DNA of 64,000 nucleotides from JAHQVI01 sp050330195 (lineage in GTDB: Bacteria > Pseudomonadota > Alphaproteobacteria > Rhizobiales > Rhodomicrobiaceae), in assembly GCA_050330195.1 (NCBI GenBank), contig JBHJOB010000027.1, positions 1 through 64,000 of the forward strand, read 5' to 3'. This document shows positions 1 to 8,959 of the stretch, piece after piece; positions within the stretch are counted from its first letter, which is position 1, and the number at the start of each line of letters is the position of its first letter. The notes beneath the pieces were generated by a model. That model searched no databases and had not been told where the DNA came from. It worked only from the letters and a program-made list of their open reading frames with translations. A program made the position numbers and the translations under genes.

Positions 1-311
1 TGCGGTTCCGGCGTCATGCCGAAGATCCGCAGACCGGCGCGCGTCTGGACCTGTTCGGGCGCGAGGCCGCAGGCCAGGGCAACAGCGCGAAGATAGCTTT
101 GCGGACGCACGGCGCCGACGGATAGCGCCGCTCTGGCGACAGGCACCCCCCAGCGCACCGCCAGCTTGCGGATGCGGATGAGCACGGAGGGCGGCATCCC
201 GGCCTGCGCAAGCAGCGCCTCCTCGGCCTCCAGACCGGGCGCGGCCGAGCTGGAGGCGGGCGGAGCGCGCAGGCGATTGTCTGGGATGAACGCTGAAAAA
301 GGAAAATTCAT
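1..311 (-). CDS. Partial protein, N-terminal part of a probable glycosyltransferase
   Basis: An open frame runs from an ATG at 309-311 to the left edge without a stop, so only about 103 N-terminal residues are visible. They read as a low-complexity start followed by a helical segment (GLEAEEALLAQAGMPPS, then SYLRAVALACGLAPEQ). This resembles the MshEN-like helical domain that precedes the catalytic domain in some Hyphomicrobiales family-2 glycosyltransferases, but no catalytic motif is in the window. The gene is divergent from the binding-protein gene starting at 425, with 113 bp between the starts. The frame is more protein-like than the competing shadow frames. The product assignment is tentative. 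Confidence 0.45.
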   Translation of the reverse strand, partial: MNFPFSAFIPDNRLRAPPASSSAAPGLEAEEALLAQAGMPPSVLIRIRKLAVRWGVPVARAALSVGAVRPQSYLRAVALACGLAPEQVQTRAGLRIFGMTPEP

Positions 312-424
312 TGCCGAAAATCTGCTACGCTGGAAAAATACCGGCCCTGATTGTATGCAGGAAAAGGCTGCCGCCATATACTGACGACCGCTTAAGGGTA
401 TTTCCGCGAATTACGGCTTCAGAA

Positions 425-1300
425 ATGATGAAATTCGACTACAGCTTGCGCCCATGCGTTCGTATCGTTTTCCTGCAGCTTCTGATCGGTCTGCTGACCC
501 TGGGCGCGGCTTCCACGCCCGGCCTTGCGCAGGAAACGGCCCCCTCGACCTCCGAATGGCGCGAGGAAACCATCGGCCCCAGACCGGACTGGTCCTGGCT
601 GGTGGTTCTGCGTTTTGCCACGGAAACGGATTACCCGCCTTTCAACTATCAGGATGAAGATGGCCGCATCACCGGCTTCAACGTCGATCTGGCGCGTGCG
701 ATCTGCCGCGAACTCGATGTGACCTGCGAGGTCAATTCGCTGGATTGGGAGCGGCTGCTGCCCTCGCTCAACAATGACGAGAACGACGCGCTGATCGCAT
801 CACTCGCCATCACGCCGCAGACGGCTTCCAAGGCGGACTTCACCGACAGCTATTACGCGACGCCGGCAAAATTCGTCGTCCGCAACGGCAGCGAGATTCT
901 GGGCGTCAGGCCGGATGATCTGGACGGCTTGAAGATCGCCGTGGTCAAGGGCACCGCGCATGAAGCCTATCTGAACCACTTCTTCACCACGTCGCAAATC
1001 ATGCCCTTCGATACTAACGAGGCAGCCCGCGCCGCGCTGAAGGACGGCAAGACCGACCTGCTGTTCGGCGACGCCATCAGCCTGATGTTCTGGATCAACG
1101 GCTCCAGCTCTGAAGGATGCTGCAATTTCCGGGGGCGCGGCTTTCTGGAGGCGAAATATTTCGGCGAAGGTGTCGGGATTGCTGTCAAGAAGGACAATAT
1201 CCGCCTGAAGGAAGTGCTCAACTATGCGCTCGCCCGCGTACGCGCCTCGGGCCGGATGGAAGAGCTGCTGCTGCGCTATTTCCCGCTCGCGATTTATTAG
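425..1300 (+). CDS. Periplasmic amino-acid-type substrate-binding protein (SBP_bac_3)
   Basis: This is a solute-binding protein of the family-3 (amino acid) type, about 291 residues. The ATG at 425 is chosen over the upstream in-frame ATG at 311 because it puts a hydrophobic signal segment (about residues 12-30, ending near GLAQE) at the N-terminus. The family pattern is clear: a first strand with YPPFNYQDEDGRITGFNVDL, then a long middle with SLAITPQTASKADFTDSYY, then AVVKGTAHEAYL and a C-terminal lobe. No permease or ATPase gene is adjacent, so this is an orphan binding protein. It may instead serve a sensory role or work with the divergent gene at 1-311. Its ligand cannot be read from the sequence. 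Confidence 0.85.
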   Translation: MMKFDYSLRPCVRIVFLQLLIGLLTLGAASTPGLAQETAPSTSEWREETIGPRPDWSWLVVLRFATETDYPPFNYQDEDGRITGFNVDLARAICRELDVTCEVNSLDWERLLPSLNNDENDALIASLAITPQTASKADFTDSYYATPAKFVVRNGSEILGVRPDDLDGLKIAVVKGTAHEAYLNHFFTTSQIMPFDTNEAARAALKDGKTDLLFGDAISLMFWINGSSSEGCCNFRGRGFLEAKYFGEGVGIAVKKDNIRLKEVLNYALARVRASGRMEELLLRYFPLAIY

Positions 1301-1333
1301 CGCGATTCCCTGCCCCAGCCGCCTTGTCTGCGC

Positions 1334-1747
1334 TCAGGCCACCTGATGCCGGGCGCGAGCGCCGCGCTCGATCGCGGCGATCGTCAGCTTGTCGAGGCCG
1401 AGCCTGTCGCGCAGAAGCTCCAGAAAACGGATTTCCTCATCGCGCACGATCCGGTCAACCGCCGCGACTTCGACCGCCAGCGCATAGGCTGTCTCATGGA
1501 GTTTCTCGGGAATCCGTTCCGCTATGATCGTCAGAATCCGGTCGAGCCCGTCATCCTCGCTCAGTATGTTGCCGCAGGCTTCCGCCGTCTTCACCAGCTT
1601 CCCCGGATCGAACGAGTCGAAGGCCGGAAGCTGGCTGACAATATTGCCGATCTTGCCCAGTTCCGCATCCGAAATGATGCGGTCCACCGCCGACATCGTG
1701 ACCATGACGTAGATCAAGGCTTCCTGAGTGCTGGGCTTGGATGTCAT
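1334..1747 (-). CDS. TerB-like protein
   Basis: A 137-residue, all-helical acidic protein. Two similar halves carry the TerB-type signature of an acidic helix hairpin: AVDRIISDAELGKI near residue 20 and AVDRIVRDEEIRFL near residue 95. The TerB family was named from tellurite-resistance clusters and binds metal through such acidic residues. No other ter genes are nearby, so a tellurite role should not be assumed. The ATG at 1745-1747 follows a GGGAG-like ribosome site. It lies upstream of and on the same strand as pyc, though 1334 is the 3' end and pyc starts far to the right, so the two are separate units. Confidence 0.75.
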   Translation of the reverse strand: MTSKPSTQEALIYVMVTMSAVDRIISDAELGKIGNIVSQLPAFDSFDPGKLVKTAEACGNILSEDDGLDRILTIIAERIPEKLHETAYALAVEVAAVDRIVRDEEIRFLELLRDRLGLDKLTIAAIERGARARHQVA

Positions 1748-1833
1748 GGAGCGGAACTCCCTCTCATTTGAATGGCTCTCGGTTGCTTTTCGTCTTTAGA
1801 GAGTTTGCGCATGTGGATCAAGGGACGCAGACC

Positions 1834-4800
1834 CTAATTCTCGCCGATCTCGATCAGCAGGTCCTTGGCGTCGACCTGCGCGCCGGGCTTGGCCAGCAGC
1901 CGCTTGACTACGCCACCCCGCTCCGCCCGGATCGCCGTTTCCATCTTCATGGCCTCGATCGTCAGCAGGAGATCGCCGGGACGCACACGCTTGCCTTCCT
2001 CGACGGCGATCGAAGCGATCACGCCGGGCATCGGCGCGGCCACGTGGTCGGGATTGCCTTCCTCGGCCTTGGGATGCGCCTTCAGCCCAGCCGCGACCGA
2101 GCGGTTCGGGACGACGGCCGTGCGCGGTTGGCCGTTCAGTTCGAAGAAGACCTTGACCATGCCGTCCTCGTCGGTCTCGCCCACGGCCAGCAGGCGGATT
2201 ACCAGCGTCTTGCCCGGCTCCAGATCGACGAAACTCTCCTCGCCGACCTCCATCCCGTAAAAGAAGGTCGGCGTCGGAAGCTGGCGGACCGGGCCGTAAT
2301 TGCGCCGCCGGCCCATATAATCGAGATAAACCTTAGGGTACATCAGGTAGGAGCACAGATCCTCATCGTCGACCTTGACGCCAGGCATCTGCTCCTGCGC
2401 CTCGCGCCGCGCCGCTTCCAGATCGACGGGCGGCATGGTCGCGCCCGGACGGCCCTGCAGCGGGGCCTCGTCCTTCAGCACCTTGGCTTGCAGCGCTTTG
2501 GGGAAGCCTCCCGGCGGACGCCCTAACCCGCCCCTGAAGAAGTCGATCACCGAGGCGGGAAAGGAAACGTCCTTGTCCGGATCTTCGACATCGGCGCGGC
2601 TCAAGCCTGCCGAAACCATCGCCAAGGCCATGTCGCCGACAACTTTCGAGGATGGCGTCACTTTCGGGACGTCGCCGAACATCTCGTTCACATCGGAATA
2701 GGTCTGCGCGACTTCGTGCCAGCGTTCCTCAAGGCCGAGGCTGCGGGCCTGCTCCTTCAGATTGGTGAATTGCCCGCCCGGCATCTCGTGAAGGTAGACT
2801 TCCGAGGCGGGCGCTTTCATGTCGGATTCGAAGGCGGCGTATTGCATCCGTACCGCCTCCCAATAGTCCGAGATCGCACGGATCGTCGCCGGATCGAAGC
2901 CGGTCTCGCGCGGCGTGTTGCGCAGGGCCTCGACGATGGAGCCGAAACAGGGCTGCGAGGTCATGCCGGAAAGCGCATCCATGGCGCAATCGGCGGTGTC
3001 CACGCCCGCTTCGCTGGCGGCCAGTATCGTAGCTGCTGCTATTCCGCTCGTATCGTGCGTATGCAGATGGATCGGCAGCCCTGTCTCTTCCTTGATGGCC
3101 TTGACAAGCACGCGCGCCGCCTCCGGCTTCAGCACGCCCGACATGTCCTTGATGCCGATGATGTGCGTGCCCGCCGAGCGCAACGCCCGCGCCATATCGA
3201 GATAGTAGTCGAGATCGTATTTCGGACGGTCGGGATCGAGCATGTCGCCCGTGTAGCAGATCGACGCCTCGCAGATCCGGCCCGTCTCCAGCACCGAATC
3301 GATGGCAACCTTCATGTTCTCCACCCAGTTCAGGCTGTCGAAGATGCGGAAGATGTCGACGCCGCTTTCGGCTGCCTGATGGGTGAATTTGCGGACGACA
3401 TTGTCGGGATAATTCGTGTAGCCCACGCCGTTGGACGCGCGCAGCAGCATCTGCAAAAGATGGTTCGGCATTTTCTGCCGCAACTCGCGCAAATGCTGCC
3501 AGGGGCATTCCTGCAGGAACCGGTAGGCCACGTCGAAGGTCGCGCCGCCCCAGCACTCGACGGAAAACAGCCCCGGCAGTTGATGGGCATAATTGTCCGC
3601 CACATGCAGCATGTCGAAACTGCGCATCCGCGTCGCCAGCAGCGACTGGTGGCCATCGCGCATGGTCGTGTCGGTCAGCAGGAGGCGTTTTTGCGCCAGC
3701 ATCCAGTCGGCTATGGCGCGCGGGCCCTTCTCGTCGAGCATCTGCTTCAGACCGGCCGGCGGATCGCTGTCGGGAACGGCAGGCGCTTTCGGCGGCTTGG
3801 CGTATTCCGGCGGACGGGCTCGGCCGGCAACTTCGGGGTGCTGATTGACGGTGATGTCGGCGATGTAATTCAAGAGCTTGGTCGCGCGGTCACGGCGGCG
3901 CGGGAATTTAAAAAGCTCCGGACTGGTGTCGATGAAGCGTGTCGTATACAGGTTGGCCACGAAGTCCGGGTGATTGATCAGGTTTTCGACGAAGACGAGG
4001 TTGGTGGCGACGCCGCGAATGCGGAATTCGCGCAAGGCTCGGTCCATGCGCCGGATCGCCTCTTCCGGCGAGGGCGCCCATGCCGTGACCTTCTCCAGCA
4101 GCGAGTCGTAAAAGCGCGTGATCACCGCGCCGGAATAGGCCGTGCCGCCATCGAGCCGGATGCCGAAGCCGGTCGCGCCGCGATAGGCGGTGATGCGGCC
4201 ATAGTCGGGGATGAAATTGTTAAGCGGATCTTCGGTGGTGATCCGGCATTGCAGCGCATGGCCGTTGAGATGGATGTCCTTCTGCGCCGGAACGCCTGAG
4301 CTGGCCACATCGCCGATGCGCGCGCCTTCCGCAAGCCGGATCTGCGCCTTGACGATGTCGATACCGGTGACTTCCTCCGTCACCGTGTGCTCGACCTGAA
4401 TGCGCGGATTGACCTCGATGAAAAAGAAGCTGTCCGTATCGGCATCCATCAGGAATTCGATGGTTCCGGCCAGTTCATAGCGGGCCTGCCGGGCGATCTT
4501 CATACCCAGCTCGGCCAGTTCTTCACGCTGGGCGGGGCTCAGATAAGGCGCGGGCGCACGCTCGACGATCTTCTGATTGCGCCGCTGCACCGAACAGTCG
4601 CGCTCGTAAAGATGGACGATCTCGCCATACTGATCGCCGAGGATCTGCACCTCGACGTGGCGGGCGCGCTCGACGAGCTTTTCCAGATAGACGTCGCCCT
4701 TGCCAAACGCCGCTTCAGCCTCGCGCGCCCCGGCCTGCACTTCTTCTTCCAACTCGTCGGCCGAGCGGATGGTGCGCATCCCGCGTCCGCCGCCGCCCCA

Positions 4801-5304
4801 GCTTGCCTTGAGCATCAGCGGATAGCCAACCTCATCGGCCATTTCGCGGATGCGCTCGAATGCGCCCGGCTCGTCGATGTCCGGCAGCACCGGCGTGGCC
4901 GGCATGACGGGAACGCCGGCGCTGACCGCGAGGTTGCGGGCGGACACCTTGTCGCCCAGCAGCCGCATGGTTTCCGCTCTCGGGCCGATAAAGGCAAGGC
5001 CGGCACTCGCGCAGGCTTCGGCAAATTCGGGACTTTCCGACAGGAAGCCATACCCGGGATGGACGGCGTCTGCTCCGGATTCGCGCGCGACATGGATGAT
5101 GTCGGGGATGGAGAGATAGGCCTTGATGGGACCCAGACCCTCGCCGATCAGGTAGGCTTCGTCGGTCTTGAAGCGGTGCAGCGAGAGCTTGTCTTCTTCC
5201 GCGAAGATGGCGACGGTGCGCTTCCCCAGCTCGTTGGCGGCACGGCTGACCCGGATGGCGATCTCGCCGCGATTGGCGATCAGGATCTTGTTGAACTTAC
5301 GCAT
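1834..5304 (-). CDS. pyc: Pyruvate carboxylase
   Basis: This enzyme carboxylates pyruvate to oxaloacetate with ATP, bicarbonate and biotin (anaplerosis). The single 1156-residue chain has the usual order: biotin carboxylase with ATP-grasp (about residues 1-460, with GGGGRGMR and the EVNPRIQVEHTVTE motif), carboxyltransferase of the HMGL-like fold (about 540-810, with TTMRDGHQSLLATR near the start and HLHTHDTSG), the PYC/OADA region, and a C-terminal biotinyl domain with EAMKME. The biotinylated lysine is about residue 1120. Length equals the usual alpha-4 type enzyme. A ribosome site (GAGGGA) lies just before the ATG at 5302-5304. The gene appears monocistronic. Confidence 0.97.
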   Translation of the reverse strand: MRKFNKILIANRGEIAIRVSRAANELGKRTVAIFAEEDKLSLHRFKTDEAYLIGEGLGPIKAYLSIPDIIHVARESGADAVHPGYGFLSESPEFAEACASAGLAFIGPRAETMRLLGDKVSARNLAVSAGVPVMPATPVLPDIDEPGAFERIREMADEVGYPLMLKASWGGGGRGMRTIRSADELEEEVQAGAREAEAAFGKGDVYLEKLVERARHVEVQILGDQYGEIVHLYERDCSVQRRNQKIVERAPAPYLSPAQREELAELGMKIARQARYELAGTIEFLMDADTDSFFFIEVNPRIQVEHTVTEEVTGIDIVKAQIRLAEGARIGDVASSGVPAQKDIHLNGHALQCRITTEDPLNNFIPDYGRITAYRGATGFGIRLDGGTAYSGAVITRFYDSLLEKVTAWAPSPEEAIRRMDRALREFRIRGVATNLVFVENLINHPDFVANLYTTRFIDTSPELFKFPRRRDRATKLLNYIADITVNQHPEVAGRARPPEYAKPPKAPAVPDSDPPAGLKQMLDEKGPRAIADWMLAQKRLLLTDTTMRDGHQSLLATRMRSFDMLHVADNYAHQLPGLFSVECWGGATFDVAYRFLQECPWQHLRELRQKMPNHLLQMLLRASNGVGYTNYPDNVVRKFTHQAAESGVDIFRIFDSLNWVENMKVAIDSVLETGRICEASICYTGDMLDPDRPKYDLDYYLDMARALRSAGTHIIGIKDMSGVLKPEAARVLVKAIKEETGLPIHLHTHDTSGIAAATILAASEAGVDTADCAMDALSGMTSQPCFGSIVEALRNTPRETGFDPATIRAISDYWEAVRMQYAAFESDMKAPASEVYLHEMPGGQFTNLKEQARSLGLEERWHEVAQTYSDVNEMFGDVPKVTPSSKVVGDMALAMVSAGLSRADVEDPDKDVSFPASVIDFFRGGLGRPPGGFPKALQAKVLKDEAPLQGRPGATMPPVDLEAARREAQEQMPGVKVDDEDLCSYLMYPKVYLDYMGRRRNYGPVRQLPTPTFFYGMEVGEESFVDLEPGKTLVIRLLAVGETDEDGMVKVFFELNGQPRTAVVPNRSVAAGLKAHPKAEEGNPDHVAAPMPGVIASIAVEEGKRVRPGDLLLTIEAMKMETAIRAERGGVVKRLLAKPGAQVDAKDLLIEIGEN

Positions 5305-5532
5305 GGTCCCTCATTGTAGGCCTCGTGAGTTTACACACAGTCTACAATATCCGCCCGATCTTGTGCGCTGCAAAAGCAGCGAAGCCGAACCGGCACAGGT
5401 TCACAGCATGAGTTTGCTCTGTACGGCGGGCGCAACAGCGCCGTAAGGTTGTGGCCGCCTTCCACGAAGGAACTCATCGCCAGCCGCAGCGGCCGGCCAT
5501 CATATAAGGCCGGCGGTCGCAGCCGGATCATC

Positions 5533-6276
5533 ATGAGCGCATTTTTCGAGGAACTGGACTACCGGCCGACGCCGATCGGCGCGCTGAGCCTGCGCCGCCG
5601 CCGGGAGATGACGCTCGGCGTGGACGTGATCGAGATCAAGCTGGGCGAAGAGTTCCTGATGTCGAGCCTTTTCACCGACTCCGAAGTGGCGCTGGCGCGG
5701 CTCGGGCTGGCGGGTCTGCCGGGCGAAGGTCTTGATGTGGTCGTCGGCGGCCTGGGGCTGGGCTATACGGCGCGCACGGTGCTGGAGCACGCGGCCGTCC
5801 GGTCGCTTGTCGTGGTCGAAATGCTGGAAGCCGTGATTGACTGGCACGAGCAAGGATTGCTGCCGCTGGGAGCGGGACTGACGAGCGATCCGCGCTGCCG
5901 CTTCGTGCAAGCTGATTTTTTCGCGTGCGCGGCGACGCAGGACGGTTTCGATCCGCAAGAACCCGCGCGGAAATTTCACGCGATCCTGCTGGACATCGAC
6001 CACTCCCCCAAGGCGCTCCTCGATGAACGCAGCGCCTGCTTTTACCGCGAGGCTGGCCTGAGGCAGTTCGCAGATCACCTGCATCCCGGCGGCGTATTCG
6101 GCCTGTGGTCGAATGACCGGCCGGAAGATGGATTCACCCAGCGGCTTGTCAGCGTATTTGGCGAAGGCCGTGCGGAAGAAGTCACCTTTCACAATCCGCT
6201 TCAGGACCGCCCGTTCACCCAGACGGTCTATCTGGCGCGCAAGGCGGGCACTCTACCGGGCACGAACACCGCATGA
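5533..6276 (+). CDS. Spermidine-synthase-like SAM-fold protein
   Basis: About 247 residues from the ATG at 5533. The upstream in-frame extension to 5449 is arginine/serine-rich and unlikely to be coding. The Rossmann core shows a glycine-rich loop (VVVGGLGLGYTARTVLEH), an acidic strand end (VVVEML) and a downstream LLDIDHSP segment, as in spermidine synthases and related class I methyltransferase folds. The aminopropyl-acceptor residues cannot be confirmed, so polyamine synthesis is not claimed. The stop overlaps the start of the next methyltransferase gene (ATGA at 6273), which implies translational coupling and perhaps a joint pathway. Confidence 0.75.
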   Translation: MSAFFEELDYRPTPIGALSLRRRREMTLGVDVIEIKLGEEFLMSSLFTDSEVALARLGLAGLPGEGLDVVVGGLGLGYTARTVLEHAAVRSLVVVEMLEAVIDWHEQGLLPLGAGLTSDPRCRFVQADFFACAATQDGFDPQEPARKFHAILLDIDHSPKALLDERSACFYREAGLRQFADHLHPGGVFGLWSNDRPEDGFTQRLVSVFGEGRAEEVTFHNPLQDRPFTQTVYLARKAGTLPGTNTA

Positions 6277-6944
6277 CGTCCCTGCGTCCACGCGATATGA
6301 CCGCCGCGCCGGGCTCCTGTCCTGTCTGCAGGGCGGCGGCGCCGCAGCATCTGATCCAGATCGACGGACGCGACTACTGGCACTGTCCGAAATGCGAAGC
6401 GCGCTTTCTCGATCCGGGCCAGCGCCTTTCGGCATCCGAGGAGCTCGCACATTACCGCACTCACCGGAACAGCGTCGACGATCCCGGCTATCGCAATTTC
6501 CTCTCCCGATTGTCGACGCCGCTGCTCGCCAGGTTGACGCCGGGGCAAAGCGGTCTCGATTATGGCTGCGGCCCCGGTCCGGCCCTCGCCGCCATGCTGA
6601 GCGAAGCCGGACACGAGATGGCGGTGTACGATCCGTTCTTCGCGCCTGACCGCGCCGTCCTCGATCGCACATATGATTTCATAACCTGCACCGAGACCGC
6701 CGAACATTTCCACAACCCCGCCGATGAATTCGACCGGCTTGGATGCCTACTGCGGCCCGGCGGCTGGATTGCCCTGATGACTTGTCTTCATACAGAAGAG
6801 ACAAATTTTACCAAGTGGTACTACCGAAAAGATCCGACACATGTCGTTTTCTACGCGGCGCAAACCATGCGGCAAATCGCAATTGCACGCGGCTGGTCCT
6901 ACGAATTTCCAGTCAGTAACGTGGTCCTCATGCGAAATTGCTGA
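6273..6944 (+). CDS. Class I SAM-dependent methyltransferase with N-terminal zinc-ribbon-like Cys pairs
   Basis: A 223-residue methyltransferase. The N-terminus carries CPVC and CPKC pairs about 20 residues apart, typical of a small zinc-binding module. SAM motif I is LDYGCGPGPALAAML near residue 95, with VYDPFF as the acidic strand and FITCTETAEHF and LLRPGGWIALMT as later motifs. This layout matches the Methyltransf_23 group. It overlaps the preceding gene by four bases (ATGA). The substrate is unknown. Confidence 0.85.
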   Translation: MTSLRPRDMTAAPGSCPVCRAAAPQHLIQIDGRDYWHCPKCEARFLDPGQRLSASEELAHYRTHRNSVDDPGYRNFLSRLSTPLLARLTPGQSGLDYGCGPGPALAAMLSEAGHEMAVYDPFFAPDRAVLDRTYDFITCTETAEHFHNPADEFDRLGCLLRPGGWIALMTCLHTEETNFTKWYYRKDPTHVVFYAAQTMRQIAIARGWSYEFPVSNVVLMRNC

Positions 6945-7126
6945 CACAGGGGAAGACTGTGTTGCACCGCGAAAATTACTCATCGTATAAATTAGGGTCT
7001 CGCCATCGCGCAATTTTGCGTTAGGCTGTGGGTCGGGCTTGCTCCGGCTGGCGGCGACAACGCCATGGCCGGGTATGCACAAAATCGGCCGCATAAAGAG
7101 GCCGAATGAGCAACATGGGAGGTTTT

Positions 7127-8104
7127 ATGCAACTCTTTCGTTCTATGGCTCGTCTGGCGGGCCTTGTGCTGGCGGCCGTCATGGCCACGACATCATTCGC
7201 ACAGGCTGAATATCCCGAACGTCCGATCACGCTGATCGTGCCCTGGGGCGCAGGTGGCGGCACGGACGCAACCGGCCGCATGATCGGCACGCTTCTGCAG
7301 AAGGAACTCGGCCAGCCGGTCAACGTCGTCAACCGCACGGGCGGCAGCGGCGTCGTCGGCCATTCCGCAATCGCGACGGCTGAGCCCGACGGCTACACGA
7401 TCGGCGTCGTCACCGTGGAAATCGGCATGATGCACTGGGCGGGCCTCACCGAGCTTACCGGCGCGGACTATACGCCCATCGCGCTCTACAACGCCGACCC
7501 GGCCGGATTGCAGGTGCGGGCCGACTCGCCGTGGAAAACCGCGCAGGACCTGATCGACGCCGTGAAGGCCAATCCCGGCCAGCACAAGTCGTCAGGCACC
7601 GGACAGGGCGGCATCTGGCATCTCGCTCTCGCGGGTATGCTCAATAAGGCGGGCATCGATCCGAACGCCGCGCCGTGGGTGCCATCGGAAGGCGCCGCGC
7701 CCGGCCTGCAGGAACTGGCGGCCGGCGGCGTGGATATCGTGCCCTGCTCGGTCGTCGAGGCTTCGGCCCTGATGAGCGCGGGAAAAGTACGCTCGCTCGC
7801 GGTCATGTCGGAGGCGCAGATCGGCGCGTTCCCGGATGTGCCAACGCTCAAGGATGCCACCGGAATCGACTGGCAGATGGCCGCATGGCGCGGGATTGCA
7901 GCTCCGAAAGACCTGCCGGAAGACATCACCGCCAAGCTGACCGCCGCGATGGAGAAGGTCTACAATTCGTCTGAATTCACCGAGTTCATGAACGGGCGCG
8001 GCTTCGGCCTCGTCTGGAAGCCGGGTGCTGAATTCGCGGCGTGGATGACCGAAAGCGACACCAATCTCGGCGGCGTCATGAGAGCTGTCGGCATCGCGAA
8101 ATAA
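7127..8104 (+). CDS. tctC: Tripartite tricarboxylate transporter substrate-binding protein (TctC/Bug family)
   Basis: This is the periplasmic binding protein of a TctCBA-type secondary transporter for carboxylates. It has about 325 residues from the ATG at 7127, which follows GGGAGG (7117-7122). An upstream in-frame ATG at 7106 is possible. A signal peptide ends near FAQAEYP. The Bug-family start of the mature protein (YPERPITLIVPWGAGGGTD) and the internal VNRTGGSGVVGH and EPDGYTIG segments are intact. It is the first gene of tctC-tctB-tctA, with a terminator-like hairpin and repeats between it and tctB. The ligand is not inferable. Confidence 0.93.
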   Translation: MQLFRSMARLAGLVLAAVMATTSFAQAEYPERPITLIVPWGAGGGTDATGRMIGTLLQKELGQPVNVVNRTGGSGVVGHSAIATAEPDGYTIGVVTVEIGMMHWAGLTELTGADYTPIALYNADPAGLQVRADSPWKTAQDLIDAVKANPGQHKSSGTGQGGIWHLALAGMLNKAGIDPNAAPWVPSEGAAPGLQELAAGGVDIVPCSVVEASALMSAGKVRSLAVMSEAQIGAFPDVPTLKDATGIDWQMAAWRGIAAPKDLPEDITAKLTAAMEKVYNSSEFTEFMNGRGFGLVWKPGAEFAAWMTESDTNLGGVMRAVGIAK

Positions 8105-8108
8105 CCAG

Positions 8109-8214
8109 CTTTTATAGCGAGATCCGATAAAATGGGTACCATTTTTCGGAAGAATCGAGCTTGCAACAAACAGATGCAGATCAGGATTGTTTCCGTCAGA
8201 AATGATTCTGATCT
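8109..8214 (+). repeat. Dispersed intergenic repeat, copy A (about 105 bp)
   Basis: This stretch after tctC closely matches, in inverse orientation, the stretch at 34525-34626. Both carry the blocks gcgagatccgataaaatggg, ccatttttcgga and acaaacagat, and both end in an internal inverted repeat (gatcaggat ... attctgatc here). The two copies differ only by scattered substitutions and small indels. The structure is like that of the short palindromic intergenic elements common in Hyphomicrobiales. Confidence 0.85.
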
Positions 8215-8232
8215 AGGGCCGCGGACATGAGA

Positions 8233-8257
8233 ACGGGGGCAACCGGCCTGCCCCCGT
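8233..8257 (+). terminator. Stem-loop after tctC
   Basis: A perfect 9-bp stem, acgggggca / tgcccccgt, with a 7-nt loop. Only a weak T-tract follows. It could terminate or attenuate tctC transcription and so favour the binding protein over tctB and tctA. Confidence 0.6.
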
Positions 8258-8361
8258 ATCTTGCTGCGGTTTTCACGAGCCGCGAGTTCCGCTTCCTTCG
8301 GGTAAAAGGGCGCTGGTGTGATGGTCCGGAAGTTCGTCCCCAGTTTGCGGCGGGTCCATCA

Positions 8362-8480
8362 CGAACTTCTGGATCTGAATCACACTAGTAGAATCAATAA
8401 GCTAGTGTCCCTTGAGATTCAGAAGTTCGCTACGGAACTTGCGGCTGACATGGATGCGAACTTCAGAATCGGGACACTAG
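8362..8480 (+). repeat. Three related inverted/direct repeats upstream of tctB
   Basis: Three related copies of a roughly 25-bp motif occur. One is at 8362-8388 (acgaacttct ... cacactag), one in reverse orientation at 8402-8431 (ctagtgtccc ... gaagttcg), and one at 8456-8480 (gcgaacttcagaatcgggac, then actag). The first two can pair around a short A/T-rich loop. The whole 8105-8482 gap (378 bp) is non-coding apart from these elements. It could be a chromosomal repeat or an operator region. Confidence 0.65.
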
Positions 8481-8482
8481 CC

Positions 8483-8956
8483 ATGCGATTCAATGATGCG
8501 GTGATCGGCGTGGCGCTGATCCTGTTCGCCCTTGCGATGATTGCCTATACGCAGACCTTTCCCGGCCTTCACGGACAGCAATTCGGGCCGGACCTGTTTC
8601 CCGTGGTCATCGGCGTAGGGCTGCTTGGCTGCGGCATCGTTCTCACGATCTCCGGCATTGCCAGCCGGCATTCCTCGCCGCTGGTCGATCTGGGCCAATG
8701 GGCCGGAAACCGCGCCGCCTGGATCAACCTGATCCTCGTGATCGCCGCGCTCGTCTTCTACATCCTCGCATCCCGCGCCCTCGGTTTCATCCCGACCTCG
8801 ATGATCATTCTGGTGACGCTGCTTCTACGCTTCGGCGTGGGGCCATTCATGACTGTTGCCGTCGCCGCCGTCACGACCCTCGTCATTCACCAGATTTTCT
8901 CCGGCCTGCTTCTGGTGCCCCTGCCGTGGGGCATTCTTCAGCCGATAGCGTGGTAA
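8483..8956 (+). CDS. tctB: Tripartite tricarboxylate transporter small membrane subunit TctB
   Basis: A 157-residue membrane protein with four predicted helices (about residues 8-25, 38-58, 78-97 and 108-150). The ATG at 8483 is preferred, because the in-frame upstream region to 8318 consists of the repeats described there and is not protein-like. Motifs such as GPDLFPVVIGVGL are characteristic of the family. It lies four bases before tctA and works with it as the membrane part of the TctCBA transporter. Confidence 0.9.
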   Translation: MRFNDAVIGVALILFALAMIAYTQTFPGLHGQQFGPDLFPVVIGVGLLGCGIVLTISGIASRHSSPLVDLGQWAGNRAAWINLILVIAALVFYILASRALGFIPTSMIILVTLLLRFGVGPFMTVAVAAVTTLVIHQIFSGLLLVPLPWGILQPIAW

Positions 8957-8959
8957 TCC

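Noticed and set aside
2716..4299. A 527-codon frame opposite pyruvate carboxylase
   Set aside because: The carboxylase on the minus strand is full length with all motifs. The antisense frame is a shadow.
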